The notes beneath the pieces are model-generated. The model ran no database searches, was not told the DNA's origin, and saw nothing but the letters and a program-made list of their open reading frames with translations. 64,000 nt of DNA from assembly GCA_026210745.1 (NCBI GenBank), contig CP110632.1, positions 3,347,001 through 3,411,000 on the forward strand, written 5' to 3'. The first letter of the stretch is position 1. Each line of letters begins with the position of its first letter. Origin of the DNA: Exobasidium rhododendri. Lineage: Eukaryota; Basidiomycota; Exobasidiomycetes; Exobasidiales; Exobasidiaceae. The position numbers and the translations under genes were made by a program. Shown piece after piece: positions 34,295-47,853 of this stretch.

Positions 34295-36576
34295 ATGGAC
34301 AGTGACGAGCAACTGTACCCTATCGCGATTCTTATCGACGAGTTGAAATCGGACGATGTCACCCTGCGACTCAACGCTATACATCGCATTTCGACAATAG
34401 CCTTGGCCTTGGGACCAGAGAGAGCGAGGGACGAATTGATTCCTTTCCTCCAAGATTCCCTGGACGATGAAGATGAAGTCTTGCTTGCTCTGGCGGAGGA
34501 ATTGGGTCAAGGCTTTGTCGAATATCTAGGAGGCCCGCCTTATGCACACTTGCTACTAGGGCCATTAGAGAACCTTGCGGCGGTAGAGGAAACAGTAGTC
34601 CGAGAAAAGGTGAGTAGGAGTGACCACACCGATGTGGGAAGGAGATTGCAAGAGCTGAAGGCGTCGAGATGGCCCCTTCTGTCCTTTTCTGTCCAACAAC
34701 ACAGGCGTCAGAATCAATTACCAAAGTCGCCGAAGCGTTGTCAAAGGCTCAAGTGGAAGAACACTACATTCCGTTGTTGAAGAGACTATCAGGTGGCGAC
34801 TGGTTCACATCTCGGACCAGTTCGACCTCACTCTTCGCTGCCGTGTATGCCAAATTGGGACAGGAACTTCAAGATGAACTTCGTAAGCTCTTCTCGGCAT
34901 TGTGCAACGACGACACACCGATGGTACGACGTGCTGCTGCTAGAGACCTTGGTGTGAGTGTTGCTTAAGTTCACCGCCTGAGTGTGCAAAGAGCGCTGAC
35001 TTTCTTGACCACCTCCGACAGCCTTTTGCAAAGAACTTGTCGAAGGACTTGGTCATTTCGGACATCATTCCCCTCTACCGAAAACTCTCGTCTGACGATC
35101 AGGACTCGGTTCGACTGCTGACCGTACAAGATTTGATTGCGATTGCCGAGACGTTGGATCATGAAGAAACCAAGAACTATTTGCTTCCTTCCATTCGAAG
35201 TGCAGTATCAGACAAGAGTTGGAGAGTGCGATATATGGTCGCTGATCACTTCGTCGAGGTATGTATTGCGGAGAAGTGATTCGATTAGATGCAGACGATA
35301 ACAGTCCCTGACTCGCTTTCTGTCTACTTCTTTCCCATCGCGCAGTTGGCATCTGCCGTAGGAGATGAAGTAGTGCGCGACGAGCTGGTTCTGGCCTTTG
35401 TTCAGCTTTTGAAGGATAATGAAGCAGAAGTACGAACGGCTGGAGCTGGACAGCTTCCAGGTGAGTGAGGGGATGCGACGTTGAGCGTGGGTATTGCTTT
35501 CATCCTGATCTCACACACTCACACACTCGAAACAGGATTTGCTAAATTGATTGATCAGGATGTCATTCTTGCAAGGTTGATGCCTTGCGTTCGTGACTTG
35601 GCGAGCGACTCTTCACAGCATGTTCGAGCTGCACTTGGGACACAGATTAGCGGTCTCGCGCCTCTTCTCGGAAAGAGCGCTACGATTGAACACCTGCTGC
35701 CGCTCTTCTTGAAACTATTGAAGGACGACTTTAGCGATGTCCGACTCAATATCATCAGCAAATTGGAGCAAGTCAATGAAGGTCAGTGTGGTTCTACTCC
35801 CCCCCCTCTCTTCTGTTGTCTTCCTTCTGTTGATTTCCACTCTTTGCTGACTTTTTCGTATCTCGCATCTATATTCTACAGTCATTGGGATTGATCTCCT
35901 ATCGCAGTCGCTCTTGCCAGCTATCGTAGAGTTGGCGGAAGACAAGCAGTGGAGGGTGCGACAAGCGATCATCGAGTACATTCCTCTCCTGGCTAATCAA
36001 CTGGGAGTCGACTTTTTCGACGAGCAACTGAGCAACCTTTGCATGTCTTGGCTAGGAGACACCGTATTCAGCATTCGAGAAGCAGCTACAGTGAACCTGA
36101 AGAAGTTGACCGACGTTTTTGGAGTGGAATGGGCCAGGAACACCATTATCCCAAAGGTGCTACAGATGGGCGTCCACCCAAATTACCTCTACCGAATGAC
36201 GACCATATTTGCGATTACAGTGAGTAGCAGGCGTGGAGGTTTTGGGGGAACCTTTGTAGAACTCACACATGCACCCACACTCTCCCTCTCTCCCTCCATC
36301 AAGACGATGGCTCCCTCACTAAATACGGAAGTCATTTGCGACAGTGTGCTGGAAACTGTTCTTCCGATGGTCAGTGACCCGATTCCCAACATTCGCTTCA
36401 ATGTAGCAAAATCATTCGAAGTCTTGGCAAAGGTCCTCAACGAGACCACAGAGGGCAAACAAGTCATAAAGAGCAAGATTCTACCCGGATTGGAAAAGCT
36501 CAAGGAAGATCAAGATGCGGACGTTCGTTTCTTTGCGCAAAAGGCCTCAGAGACTGAACCAATCTTGGCGGCTTAA
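34295..36576 (+). CDS. TPD3: PP2A scaffold (A / PR65) subunit
   Basis: HEAT-repeat scaffold holding the PP2A catalytic and B subunits. Seven exons: 34295-34609, 34705-34953, 35022-35258, 35346-35460, 35536-35781, 35882-36219 and 36304-36576, giving 590 aa, the usual family length. The repeats are easy to follow: [111 protein letters not shown] and [17 protein letters not shown]. Introns tend to fall within or between repeats. All splice joins restore a repeat consensus, so the model is secure. Confidence 0.95.
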
Positions 36577-37175
36577 GAATGGCTAGTATTTTCGGTGTCA
36601 TGTAACGTACTCTTCTACAGTCATCTTTCAGTGTCCTCACAATATATACTTCTTCTTCTCTTTTTCCCTCACCTCTCTTTCTTGATACTGCTTTTGCTTG
36701 GCACTTCCTTGGCCTTTTCTTTTCTACCTCGGTCAACGTCAGGATCAGATGAAAAGGCATGTAAGAGCCGCAAAATGGAGAGAAGGACTGACAATCTCGA
36801 ATCTATTCCAGTTGCTGGAGGAGGTGGAGATGAAGTCAGAGAGCAGGGCAGTCGTCACCAGGATCGAAGTGAGGATGCCAGCAACGTTGAAGCTCGCTGC
36901 CTTAAAGCAAAAAAACATGAATGACGTGCTTGCTTCCTTCCGTTGCGTAGAATTTTAACATGATGAGCGAAAGAAGAAGAGGGTCGAAAAGCTTGCGAGG
37001 AAGGGGATAGGAAGACACGGTATGGGAAAGGGAGAAGGACAGGGAGGAGAGAGAAGGCTTGGACGAGTCGAAGTATGGCAGAAGTGGAATGCGAGATTTC
37101 TCTCAGGATGCGAAGGGCGAGGGGAAGAAAGCTTGTCGACTTTCTCAACACAGGAAAAGAAGAAGAAGAGCGCAA
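36577..37175. other. Convergent intergenic region
   Basis: 599 bp between the TPD3 stop and the KIN1 stop. Purine-rich on the plus strand. Small open frames on both strands are low-complexity (Arg/Lys or Ser/Phe) and not credible genes. Confidence 0.55.
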
Positions 37176-40100
37176 TCAAAGCTGAAGCAAGGGGAAAGAA
37201 GGGGAAAGAATGGGGAAGAAAGTAAGTATATTAGAAAGGTCCGGATTGCTGCACTGCACAGACAGTCATCACGCACCTTGAGCTCCTGAAGGACCCGCCT
37301 AGCCAACTGCTGGTACTGCCAAGGGTTTCCACTGATGCGACGGAACTGTAAGCCATTGACACCCAACAGCAACGGAACCTTGACCACGTAGATCTCAAAT
37401 CGAACGGCTAATTCAAGAGCAGAGCTGTTTGTTGCCATAACCATCTTTGTGTCTGTCGTAGGAGTAATCGCAGAAGAGGCGTTGTTCACCGGACTGCTCG
37501 CCTTCTTGAACTGAGAGACAGGACTTGCATTGGGGCTCTGCATGAAACTCGGAGCTCCCAGAGAGTCCGTCCTTGATCTTGGCATCTTCGAAGAAGCGAC
37601 ATGGGAAGGGGTGCCGTAATCAAGCTGTTCCAATGGTCCGTCTTGATTGGCCGGGTGGGCATTGACGCTGCTAGCCCGACTTCGACTCACTGCTCCCTGC
37701 TCGTGACTAAGACTGCGGTGGTGATTGTGGCTGTGGTTGTTGGCGGCAGCAGCAGCAGCAGCAGCAGGGATCGTGCTACTCTCCAGATCATCTCCAATAC
37801 TAGCACTGGCGTTATTGAAAGAGCCGACACTGCCACTGTCACCTAGAGTAGATGAATCTTCCTTTCGCTTCTGCTTCTCTTTCTTGCTGCTGCTGACAAA
37901 GGACATCCTGCTGGCCTTTTTTCTTGGCCTCATTCCAGGCGTGATGGTGGCATCATAATCTCCCCCAGTCTGATAGTCATTCGAGCTAATACCACCGCTG
38001 TTCACTTGATACTCGGAGCCTACCATTTCATCTTCTTGAATGATCCTCGCATTCCCACGACCAGACACACTGCCGACGCCGCTCAACGCTCCGTTCTGCG
38101 AAAAGTCAAGGCTGGGCAAGTGAACGCACTCGTAGCCTCCCTTCAGCTCGCGATACTGCAATCCGATCCGATCAAAAACGCGGACAAGGTCAGCATGCAA
38201 GACTGCCCTTGGCTTTGTCGAGGTCGTCTGAACGCTGAATAGTCCTTTGAGAAAAATTGGTTTGGACGAGTGCATCTCACGGTCTCGATCAAGTGCGACC
38301 GAATTGCGGTTGTAATTCTTGGAATCCCTTCCTCCGACGTGCAAAGTGGCCGATCTTTGAGCACCATTTCCGCTACCCGAATGCCTGGCAAAGAGTGCAT
38401 CATTCTGAGCAGTATTCATTCCATTCTGTTGCCCGTTGAAATGAGGCGGTGCAGTGGAAAGTGAGGCTTCGTTTGCTGCTAGTTCCGTTCCTGTGCTTGG
38501 TCGTCTGGTCGCACTCAAGGTCGCCAACTGATGTCCACCACTTGCCCTTCCCATACTGGCGGCTGGTTTGGTACCCTTCTGATAGCTATCTCTACGTTGG
38601 TTGCCATATTCGTGTACAGTACCAGATCTCTTAACGTCACCAGCATCGGCTACTCTTGAAATGTGTTGGCCTTGAACGGGGCTCGATCGATCTCCAGCGC
38701 CGTCTCCTCTCCTCTCTCCTTGTCCCCCTGATACTACTGCTGCTGACTCCCCTCCTCTGCTTTCTTCCACCCCTGTCAAGCCACCCTGGGCAGTACCGTT
38801 TCGACTTGCAGCAGGCGCCGTTGGCGCTGATGACACCACGCCTGTACTCATCCTAGCAAGTCGTCTCTTTTCTCGGCCATCCAGATCCACTGGTGTTGAC
38901 GGTGATCGCCCGATAAGCGACCCAAACCTCCTCACAAAGGAGGATCCCCCTTGTAGGAAAGTCGATTCTCCATTCCCTTCACCTTGCGCAGTACCGGGAA
39001 TGCCTGTAGGTGTCTCTGCTCTTGGAGTCATCAAGCCGTGGAAGACTCTTCTTTTGTCGGGAGAGACAGAATTCTTTCGATTTGCCTGATTTGGAAATTC
39101 TGCTTCATCATTTTCAGAGGGTAACAAAGGAAGCTGCTGTTTTTGTGATGACGACTGAGATTGTGCTTGAGACGCCGCAAGCTGTAGACTACCTTGATGG
39201 GTCTCATTGCTGAACTGCTGCTTACTACGGGAAATTTGGCTCAAATCCCTCTCGTGGTTGTTGTTGCTCGTCGTCGTCGCGGTAGACCCTATTGTAGAGT
39301 TTCTGACGGAAGTTGACATTCGTTGCTCTGCACCTGCAGAGGGAGGGTTCCAAGAGGTAGAGACAGGCGCAGTATATCCTTTATCACGTAGGGTTGTTTC
39401 TACTTCGTCACCAAGAGCTCTAGCCCTCGGTGGACCGGCCATGATGGGCATCGGTTGGCTTTTCTCTCGAGAGTCAAAGACAGGCGTCGGGGAAGTAAAG
39501 CCAGCAGATCGAGCACTAGGCGGTGGAGCGGGTAGAGTAGAAACGGGGCCCTCCCTTCTCGAAGCAGTAGCTACGTGTGATATTTCTGGAATCTGCAGAG
39601 CTTCTTGTGGAATATCTGCTGCTGTTGGCATGGATGAGGAACCTCCCGAGCCATCGAGCGGAATTCCTTGCTTTGTCGTAGTTGTTTGAGAAGCAACGGG
39701 ACCAGTGTTGACTGCGGAACCTCCGTTAAGAGAGACATTGGAACTAGCAAAGAAAGAATGGCCATACAACTTCTCCCTCTCCATCTTCTCGCTGACTAGG
39801 TAGTAAATCGAAAGGAGAGGGTGGAAGCCCCTTGTAGGATCGAGTACTTCTTTGCCCCTGCCTTGCCAAGAGTTGCCAGCACTTCCATTGCCATTCAGTG
39901 TGCCGTTGGAACTGTACGCATTCCCGTCGCTCTCTTTTGAACCAAACAAGGTAGTCGTGCTAATCTTCTTGCGATAGAAGTCTAGACCCGAGAATCGCTT
40001 CGAGCCAGACTTGACCTTTGAATCAATGCTGTTCCTAGTGCCTGCTCTGTTCAAAGGAGAGAATAGAATGTCGGTCGAACTTCCACTTGCGCTGTTAGAA

Positions 40101-42436
40101 GCAGATTGGGCACTCGACATGGCAGACTTCGCTTTGGTATCCCACGCATGCAAGGCATTCTGGTAAGCATCGCCTGTCAAGACTTCCAACAGACGAGATT
40201 CGATATCTTCGGGTGTTCCAAACTCAAATCCAGTCATTCCCTTGACGACTTCGGGGTCTAATGTTTGCGGTCGCAGGGGTTGTCGAGCCGCAAGGTGAGC
40301 GTTTGGTGCGCCATCATACCCTTTCACCATCCATGGGTGTGCGAGGATCTCTGGTAGCGTGGCCCTTTGTTGAGGATTCGTGACCAACATGCGTGACAGG
40401 ATATGCTTGCATTCTCCACTTAGCCAAGCTGGATATTCCACCTGTCCCTTTTTGATCTTTGCGTGCAATGCCGGCATGCTTTGATCATCAAATGGCACTT
40501 TACCGCAAACAAGGACATAGAGAACTATTCCGAAACTCCAGACGTCCACCTCGGGTCCTATGTACGCTTTTGCATTCAACAGTTCCGGGGCGGCAAAGTA
40601 AAGAGACCCGCAAAAGGTCGAAAGGTTGGAGTGGGGTGAGAATAGATTTGACAGACCAAAGTCGATGATCTTGATGTTGCCTGTCTTTGAGATGAGGATG
40701 TTTTCAATCTTCAAATCTCGATGCACTATGCTGTTCCGATGACAGTACTCCAACGCACTGCCAATCTGCCTGGCAAACTTCCTGGCCGCTCGTTCTCGTA
40801 ATCTCCCATGGCTGATGATGTAATCGAGCATCTGACCGCCATTGACGTATTCAAAGATCATGTAGTAATGGTTGGGATGGATGATCATCTCTTTCATTCC
40901 ACAGACGTAGGGATGATGGAGTAGTAATTGTAAGCTGCCTTCTCGAATCGTTCGAACTTCCTTTGAGTGATCTTTTGCAGCCGCTTTGGCAAGAAAGCTA
41001 GCTGTAGGAGGTGGTGCAGGCTTCTCCGAGCCTTGCTGCTGTTGTTGTTTAAGATGTTGCGCTGCTGCCAGTGAAGTATGGCGAGGAATGATCTTGATCG
41101 CAACCTTTTCTCCATTGCCCATCTTTACGCCCAGCTTAACCTTACCCATACTACCTGCTCCCAACGTCTTCCCTAACGCATAGTCTCCCAAAGTCCTCCT
41201 TGTCCTCCTCTCTCTCTCCTTTTCGCGCTCACGATCTCGATCACGATTTTCACGATCTCGTTCTCTTTGCCGTTCTACTTCTCTATCTTGTCCCATAATC
41301 GGTGCGTTGCCTGCCATACCATTACCACTACCGCTTCGACTGCTCTTTGGGCCTTCACTGCTCATAGGTCTGCTGTACGCGGAGTCCTTACTCACACTTG
41401 CCGTTAGAGCTGCTGTTGCCATGGCCGCATCTTTGCTTCTACTTTCAATCACACTGAAAGGTCTTGCCGGATGACCTCCGCTTCGAGCATGAGAAATGGC
41501 CGGAAGCTCTGAAGTTCCTGCCGCCAGTTCCAGGTTTCTAGCTGCCCTTTGCGCGTGCAAACGACGAATGTCATCGATACTTGAACGATCGATCTCTGCC
41601 AACGAACGACCAGGGTTAGTGGCAAGATCTGGTGATGCAGGACTTTGCAGCGAGGCACCGGGGTCTCTGGAGACGCTTTGTCGACGTTGCGGGGGCGTGC
41701 TAAGTCTAGAAGCAGTGCCTCCGCTATGTTCGTCATTGACTGAATTTCGAGAGGAAGTGTTGATGGGCCGAGGAATGTGTTGAAGTGGAACTGCGGCTGG
41801 TACTTTCTGTAGAGCTTGCAACGTATTGTCACTCTGTTGAGTGGTCGCATGCTGAGCTTTGATGGGAAGGAAGGTGTTTTCAGATTTCGCGACACTTGGT
41901 CCTGGCGGAAGCCCTGGGAGTGGCTTGCCGATCCCCGATCCCTTCACTGTGTCACTGGCATTTCTCTTCGGCATACTTGATGAAGATGATGACCTCTTCG
42001 TAGGTGGCCTAGCGGAAGAAGTCGGTCCAAAGACGTCTACTTCAGGTGCATCTTCAGTATGATTCGCGATAAGAGAAGGTAGATCGGTTGATGATTCCAA
42101 AGCAGCGGGAACAGAAGGAGGAATGTCACTGGTTCTAGCCTCGTTCATCGAAGGTGTCGTATCGTGAGCGCTAATGTGGGATGTGTCTACGTTGACTGCC
42201 AGAAATTGCGCATGACTTAGTTGATCGTTTTCAGGTACGCTCACTAAACCACCTGGACCATCTCCCACCACCGCCCCGTCCTCTTCGGCACATGGAGTCG
42301 CGCCCACCACATTCGTGTGGCCTGCTGCTTGCACCTTTGTTGGATAGATCCTATCAAGAAGGTCCAAGGCCTCCTCTGATCCTGGCCCACTCGATTCGCG
42401 CATTGCAAGACTCTTCAAAGGCATGCTTCCACTCAT
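37176..42436 (-). CDS. KIN1: KIN1/MARK/PAR-1 family protein kinase with KA1 domain
   Basis: Ser/Thr kinase of polarity, exocytosis and septation. Exon 1 is 37277-42436. A final coding exon at 37176-37181 adds only Leu and the stop, giving 1721 aa. Kinase domain (about residues 415-705): GKTLGAGSMGKVKLG, VAIKII, HRDLKIENIL, IIDFGLSNLF, the activation loop LSTFCGSLYFAAPELL, DVWSFGIVLYVLVCGKVPFD. It has an insert of about 40 residues after the VAIK lysine. KA1 starts near residue 1400 (GLFSVQTTSTKPRAVLHADL) and finishes near 1680-1721 (FEIYVVKVPLLLGVNGLQFRRISG ... QELKL), split by a ~240-residue low-complexity insert. Splicing out the last intron replaces an aberrant hydrophobic tail with the family ending ELKL. 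Disordered N-terminus and middle region. Confidence 0.92.
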
Positions 42437-43836
42437 ACTCCTTTTCGGGTGTTAGGCACGGAATGTAAAAGAGTGACGAGTGTCTTCGGAAAGGCGGAAG
42501 GGCGGAAGGGCGAAGAGAGAGGAACAGTACGAGTGGCGGTTCCTCTCTAATTTCTGTAAGCTCCTCTTCGTGTTTCTTTCTGCCTTTGATGCTGATGCTC
42601 GTGTTAGTAGTTCAAAGTCATCTGCCGCGCGGTCGGGGGAAGCAGTCGATCGGTGAAGGCTGAGATGCAGGGGTGATCCTCAGTCGAAGTCGTGGTTTGA
42701 TCTTCGTGCCTTAGTCGTTATTGTTGCTCACTCCTCTGTATCTTCTACGCTCTCTTATTGAAGATCTTCGCCCTACTTTTCTTCTTAGACTGATATTTCG
42801 TAGCGTTCTTGTTGAAGCTTCCCTATGCGATGTCGTTATTTTGTCAGGGTAGACGATGAACTCCCCCCCCCTCTTTTCCTCCTTTCTCTCCCGTGGATGA
42901 GAGGCAGTATCCAAGATGTGACAAGTTGTAGAGCACCAAGAGAACAGATGAGGCCAGCTTTGTGGGACTCTTTTCTTTCTCTGTCTCTTTCCTCAAGGAG
43001 GAGAGGGTTTGGCCAGTGGATTCCAGTTCTGTAGGTAAAAAACCAGAGCAGGTGCTACCTCTGTCCAAAGAATCACTTTGTCTTGCTATCCCCAGTCCGT
43101 CTTTCCATCTGGTCCTCTCTTCTTTCGACTATGCAGCGCGTGCGCCGAAATCAAGCTAGCGTTTGTTACCCTGCACGATGTAAAGCACTCTGTAGATTTC
43201 CTACTACAGTAAATAGACTCAATATCTTCGATATCTCTTACCTAGCCCTTCCTCATGAATGGACGCCTTACTTAGCTTCGCGCTCACACAGGATCCATTT
43301 GGAAATCTTCAAACGTGTCTTCGTCGCGTGGGAGACTCAAGAGTGTCTGGCATAAGGAATCGCTAAGCTCGACATGCATGGCACACGCTATCTACAACAA
43401 GAAGGCATCTAGAAGCAAACCTCGGTACGCATTGACTTCACGGCTACGAGACACACTACGTAGATGACATTTTCTGTGTAATTATCTCACTGGACACGCC
43501 ATGATGCGAAGACATCTCACGGATGAGCTCGATGTGAAGAAGGGAAGAGAAGATCTAAGTTGGAACGCGCTGGCACACATAGGGGTAAGGTGGTTAAGTA
43601 ATGTTTCGATCTTCTCATCTTCCCTGCACCTTTCTTATGTAAGGGAGAGCGCCTGTACAATAGCTGCAGAGAGGCCTTCAAAGACAAGGCGCTATGGACC
43701 AGATGCGGGAGACCATAATACTTTTTATCTATTAAGGAGTTCAATAAAGGAAGGGTATCGTTAGCAGGCGTTGAGGATGATGGGGAAGGGACTTCAAGCA
43801 AAGGTAGTAGAGAGCGCCTAACTTGGAAGTGGAAGA
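42437..43836. other. Long intergenic region upstream of KIN1
   Basis: 1400 bp between the KIN1 start and the YPP1-like stop. The first ~450 bp are probably the KIN1 5' UTR. No coding frame with support; open frames are short and unlike known families. Confidence 0.55.
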
Positions 43837-46800
43837 CTATATTCGAATAAGAGCGATCGGGAGCGCTCGAATAGCCTGTCCTCGCTCCAACTGTAGAGCG
43901 TACTCGAGACATTCCCTTTCCTTTTCCAGCCTATTCGTCTCTTTCATCACTCTTGCCATGAACAGCCAAGCTTCGGGAATGTTCCAGCCATTGGACTGGG
44001 TGAGGCTTACTAGTAACCCTTCTGCTAGACTGACGGTGGCCAGTCTCTTCTTTTCTTGGTGAAACTCTTCCGTCGACTTTGCCTGTGCTTCCTTTGTTGC
44101 CCCCCTTTCTTTTTCATTCTCTACAGCAGAAGAGGCGGATATCCTTCGGCTTTGCGTGTGTGACAACAGCTCACTAGCCAAGGGAGTTGCTTGGATCTGA
44201 TCACTGGTTTGTGGCAAAGGACTGGCCACATCTCCAATGGCATCTTGCACCTTTCGGATGCTTGTGTTGTCAGGGTAGGTCAAGAACAGTCTTGCAAGAT
44301 GAACAGTAGCGCCAATGTGGTTCCCCTTGCAGGCGAGCGCCTTGTATAGCGATTGGATAGCCAACGTGACTGACGACTGACTGTCTTCTTGCCTTGCCGC
44401 CTGCTTTTCAAACCACAATGCCAACTGGAGCCACACTTCCGCCTCTGCTGGATTCACCTTTTCCGCCTCCTGGATTGCACTTCTGCACTCTCGCAGTTTC
44501 CCACTTCTTCGGAAAGTAGCAGCAGACATGAGCCAAAGAGAAGCAAGAAGAGCAGTCTGCAGCTTGATGTGCAAGATGTCTCGGATTTGAGCATGCGTCG
44601 CCGTCTTCCCGATGCTGCCGTCCGACTCCTCATGTTGCACTAGAGAAGGTGCAGCGATTCCCGCAGTAGAACGATGCGCGTCCTCTTCGTCCTCGTGGTG
44701 GTGACGGTGCAGGAAGGGCAGACCGTGGTGGTTCCCACTCTGACCCATGCCCGTCAAAGAATGAAATCGATGATGAGGATACTTTGACGACTCGCTGCCC
44801 AACACGGTGGAAGTTGCACTCGTTGAATAGCCGTTTCCTGCTCCTCTGCCATTAGTGGTAGCAGCAGCACCAACAGCATCAGCAGGGGTGGCAGCAGCAA
44901 GCTTATGCCTTGATTGATACGATGACAGGTTCGACCCAATTCGACGATGGAAGAATTCAAAGATCTCACGCTGACCTTCGATTGCCGCTTGACTTCCTTC
45001 GACGACTTCTTCCAATGAATTGTGTGTCATCATTAATCGTAGTATGCTTTCAGCTCTTTCTCTCTTACTTGGTGGAAAGTCGACACTTAGCAGTAGCGTC
45101 TGCGAGGCACTCTTGTCAATCACTCCATTCATTTTACTGGCACCATTAGCGGGTTCTTTGGTGACACTACCCTTGTCATCGGCCTCGTCATCGTCTTCTG
45201 CTTCTGCCAAGCCTTCTTCTGCAATACGAAGCGCTCCTTTGAAGTCTTTCTGGGAAGAGACCAACAAGGAAAGCAAGTGCCAGTACTCTACGCTCGATGG
45301 CTCCAATTCTACCGCTTTTCTTGCGGATCGGATCGCAGACGTCACATCTAGCATTTCACTTTGCAGGAAAGCCAAAGCGAAGAATGTCTCTGAACTCTGC
45401 GCATCCATCGTGCTGGATTGTTTCAGGAGCGTCAATGCTTCGTCTTGTAGTTTGGCTCGCTGATTGACACTGCCTTCTACAGCGCAAAAGTTGGACCTTG
45501 CTATACCAGCTACCCGCTTTACCTTGGCCCAAAGAGCGACATCCTCTTTCAGTGATCCCTTTGCATCGTCTTCGAATAAGCTGTTCACCTTTCGGGCCAG
45601 CTTGTCTGCCTCACTTGCGTCCGACAAGTATCTCGCCAGTACGTGCACGCCAAACAAGAGTGTGTGGATGTAGTCCTGCTCTGTATCGCTGTCTGAGGTC
45701 GACATTGTTCTAGGCTTTTCCTTGGACTCCTTCCCCGGAGGTGCAGCATCACCGTTGCCGTTGCCGTTGCCGTTGCCATTGCCATTACCGTTCTGCCCAT
45801 CTTGCCCGCCTTCCTCTTCAGCTGCATCGCCTTCCCTCGCCTTGTCGACGATTTGGATGTACAGCTCCAGCGCTCTCTTTGCTTCTTGATGATTCTCCGA
45901 AGCGACCAGTAAAGTGAACAGATGTCGGGTGATACGTTGAGACTGGAACGTCACTCGACTTAGCAGGTAGAGCAATTCAACCACTTCGTCCGCCCAATAG
46001 CCCTCCCTCTCTCCATTCAATCGCCATCCTCGTACAACTTCATCTGATAGTTCTAACGCAGGTGTGTTGATCTGGCCTGCTCGAGGAAAATGCGAAGATC
46101 GAGAGACGGAATCTGAGGCGGCTTTCTGTACGGTCAGGAATTCATTGCTCCAAGCAGAGGGACCATCTGACAAAACACCTCTGTAAGCATCCGGACGGCG
46201 AGTCGAAGTAGTCCTTGATGTTGCGCCTCCAAGTCCTTTAGAAGTGACAAGTCCGGCCTTACCGACACTTACAGTGCCACGAGAGCTTCTCTCGTTTTCG
46301 AATTCTCGTATTTCCACTCGCGAAGCCGAAGCAAGTATGACGGACTTTTGATAGGCCGAACTCCTGCAGTCATCCGTCGAGGCTACACCATTGACCGGTG
46401 GTAATGTGTAGCCGCTCCTTTCGACAGATTCGTTGAGCGTCCTCAAGTACGTGCGATAGATGACAAGTCGTTGAGGCTCTCGGAAATTAGATGGCCACCT
46501 GCCTGCATGCGCTTGGTATGCTCGCAGCGCGTTAAGGGACATGGAAATTTTGCTGTAGTGGCATGGAAAGATCAATTGCGAAGAACTTTACTGGTCTTCG
46601 AGCACTCGATCGCGCTGACTCACCCTTGACGCACGCTCAAGAGAGCATTCCTGTACAACGCTACCTCGCCCCATCTCTCAATTTCGTCTGCAGGTAGGCC
46701 TCTCAGTGCATTTGCAGACTTTCCACCTCGTATTGTCTCGTGAAGATCGATTGTGCAGGCGTATCCAGCAAACGCAAAGGGAAGGTAGCCCTTGTCCCCC

Positions 46801-47853
46801 CTTTTTACGTAAAGCCGTTCGTTCGCCATACCTATCGCAGAAAAGATCGCACGAAGCGGAAACCTTGAGTCGACATCCTGGCTTTCTACTCTACTTCCCT
46901 CTCAACGCAAAGACGGTTACTCACCATAGACAGCATAACCCATCATGATGAGAGCTACGTTGTAGTCTTCATTATACCTTCCCTCCTTGAGAGTCTTCAT
47001 GTCTACATCCTCTAGAAATCGCACTTCGTGCATCAGCTCGACGGCGTTCTCATCTTGCCCGGTAGCAAAGAGCGCATATGCCTGAAGTGCAGCGATGCTC
47101 TGCTTTGCGAGATTGTCTTTCGCTGCATTGCGAAGGTTGCTCAACTGTTTGACGCTCTCATTGACGCTTTCGCCTGACCAGCCAGAACCATGTTGATCGA
47201 GCGGTAAGGTAGGTGGAAAGATGGTGTGGCCGGATCCATTGAGATAAGCTGAATCCTGCTGATGAGAAGTGTCTCGAAAGTTTTCCTGTCTATTGAAAGC
47301 CAAGATGGTGGATCGAATTTGATGTTCAGAGCTCGCTACACTTGGTATGACTGAGGAAGGCGAATCGCGCAAGTCGCAGTGAGATCACTTGCCAGGGGGG
47401 GCATTCCAGACTGCACGTATCACACCACTCACCTTGCTCGTGCGGATTGTGCTTCATGTACTTCCTGATCAATTCCGACCAAGGCAAGCGGGTCCCACCA
47501 CTGATGACCACTTCTCCATCCCAGTCACCCCTTAAGCGGGCCCCTTCCAGCTCCTTTGAATAGAGGGTGCCCTTTGGCTCCTTCGCCTACATTTTCGGTG
47601 AAGTTTGAATGATCGAGGTAGTCATGGTCGGGACGGAAGTGAGGTAAAGATTCCGGTCATAGTGGCCGATAAAGTAAAGTAAAAGGCGGATTCCATGAGA
47701 GGCAGGAATCGAGAATGGATGAATAGGAACGATTGCAAGTGCGGAGATGTGGGCAAGATGGGAATCCAATGAGTACAGAGAGCAGGAGAGACTTTCCGGT
47801 ATACAGCTCCCTCTACTGTGTTGGAAGAGGCTACTCACCGCTTTACCCGCCAT
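43837..47853 (-). CDS. TPR protein, YPP1/TTC7-like (PI4-kinase complex subunit)
   Basis: Ypp1/TTC7 bridges Efr3 and the PI4-kinase Stt4 at the plasma membrane. Five exons: 47839-47853 (15 nt, MAGKA), 47433-47586, 46925-47350, 46624-46831 and 43837-46552, giving 1172 aa. Features: GTLYSKELEGARLRGDWDG at the N-terminus, paired-helix TPR segments (SIAALQAYALFATGQDENAVELMHEV; EVWLQLALWFEKQAARQ; AWLFMARVMKETNRLEKERECLEYAL), and the middle FREPQRLVIYRTYLRTLNES. Two low-complexity inserts include a (NG)n run near + strand 45752-45790. The match to Ypp1 is by domain layout and short motifs; another large TPR scaffold is possible. The tiny first exon is inferred from frame and from the ATG preceding a good donor. 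Confidence 0.8.
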
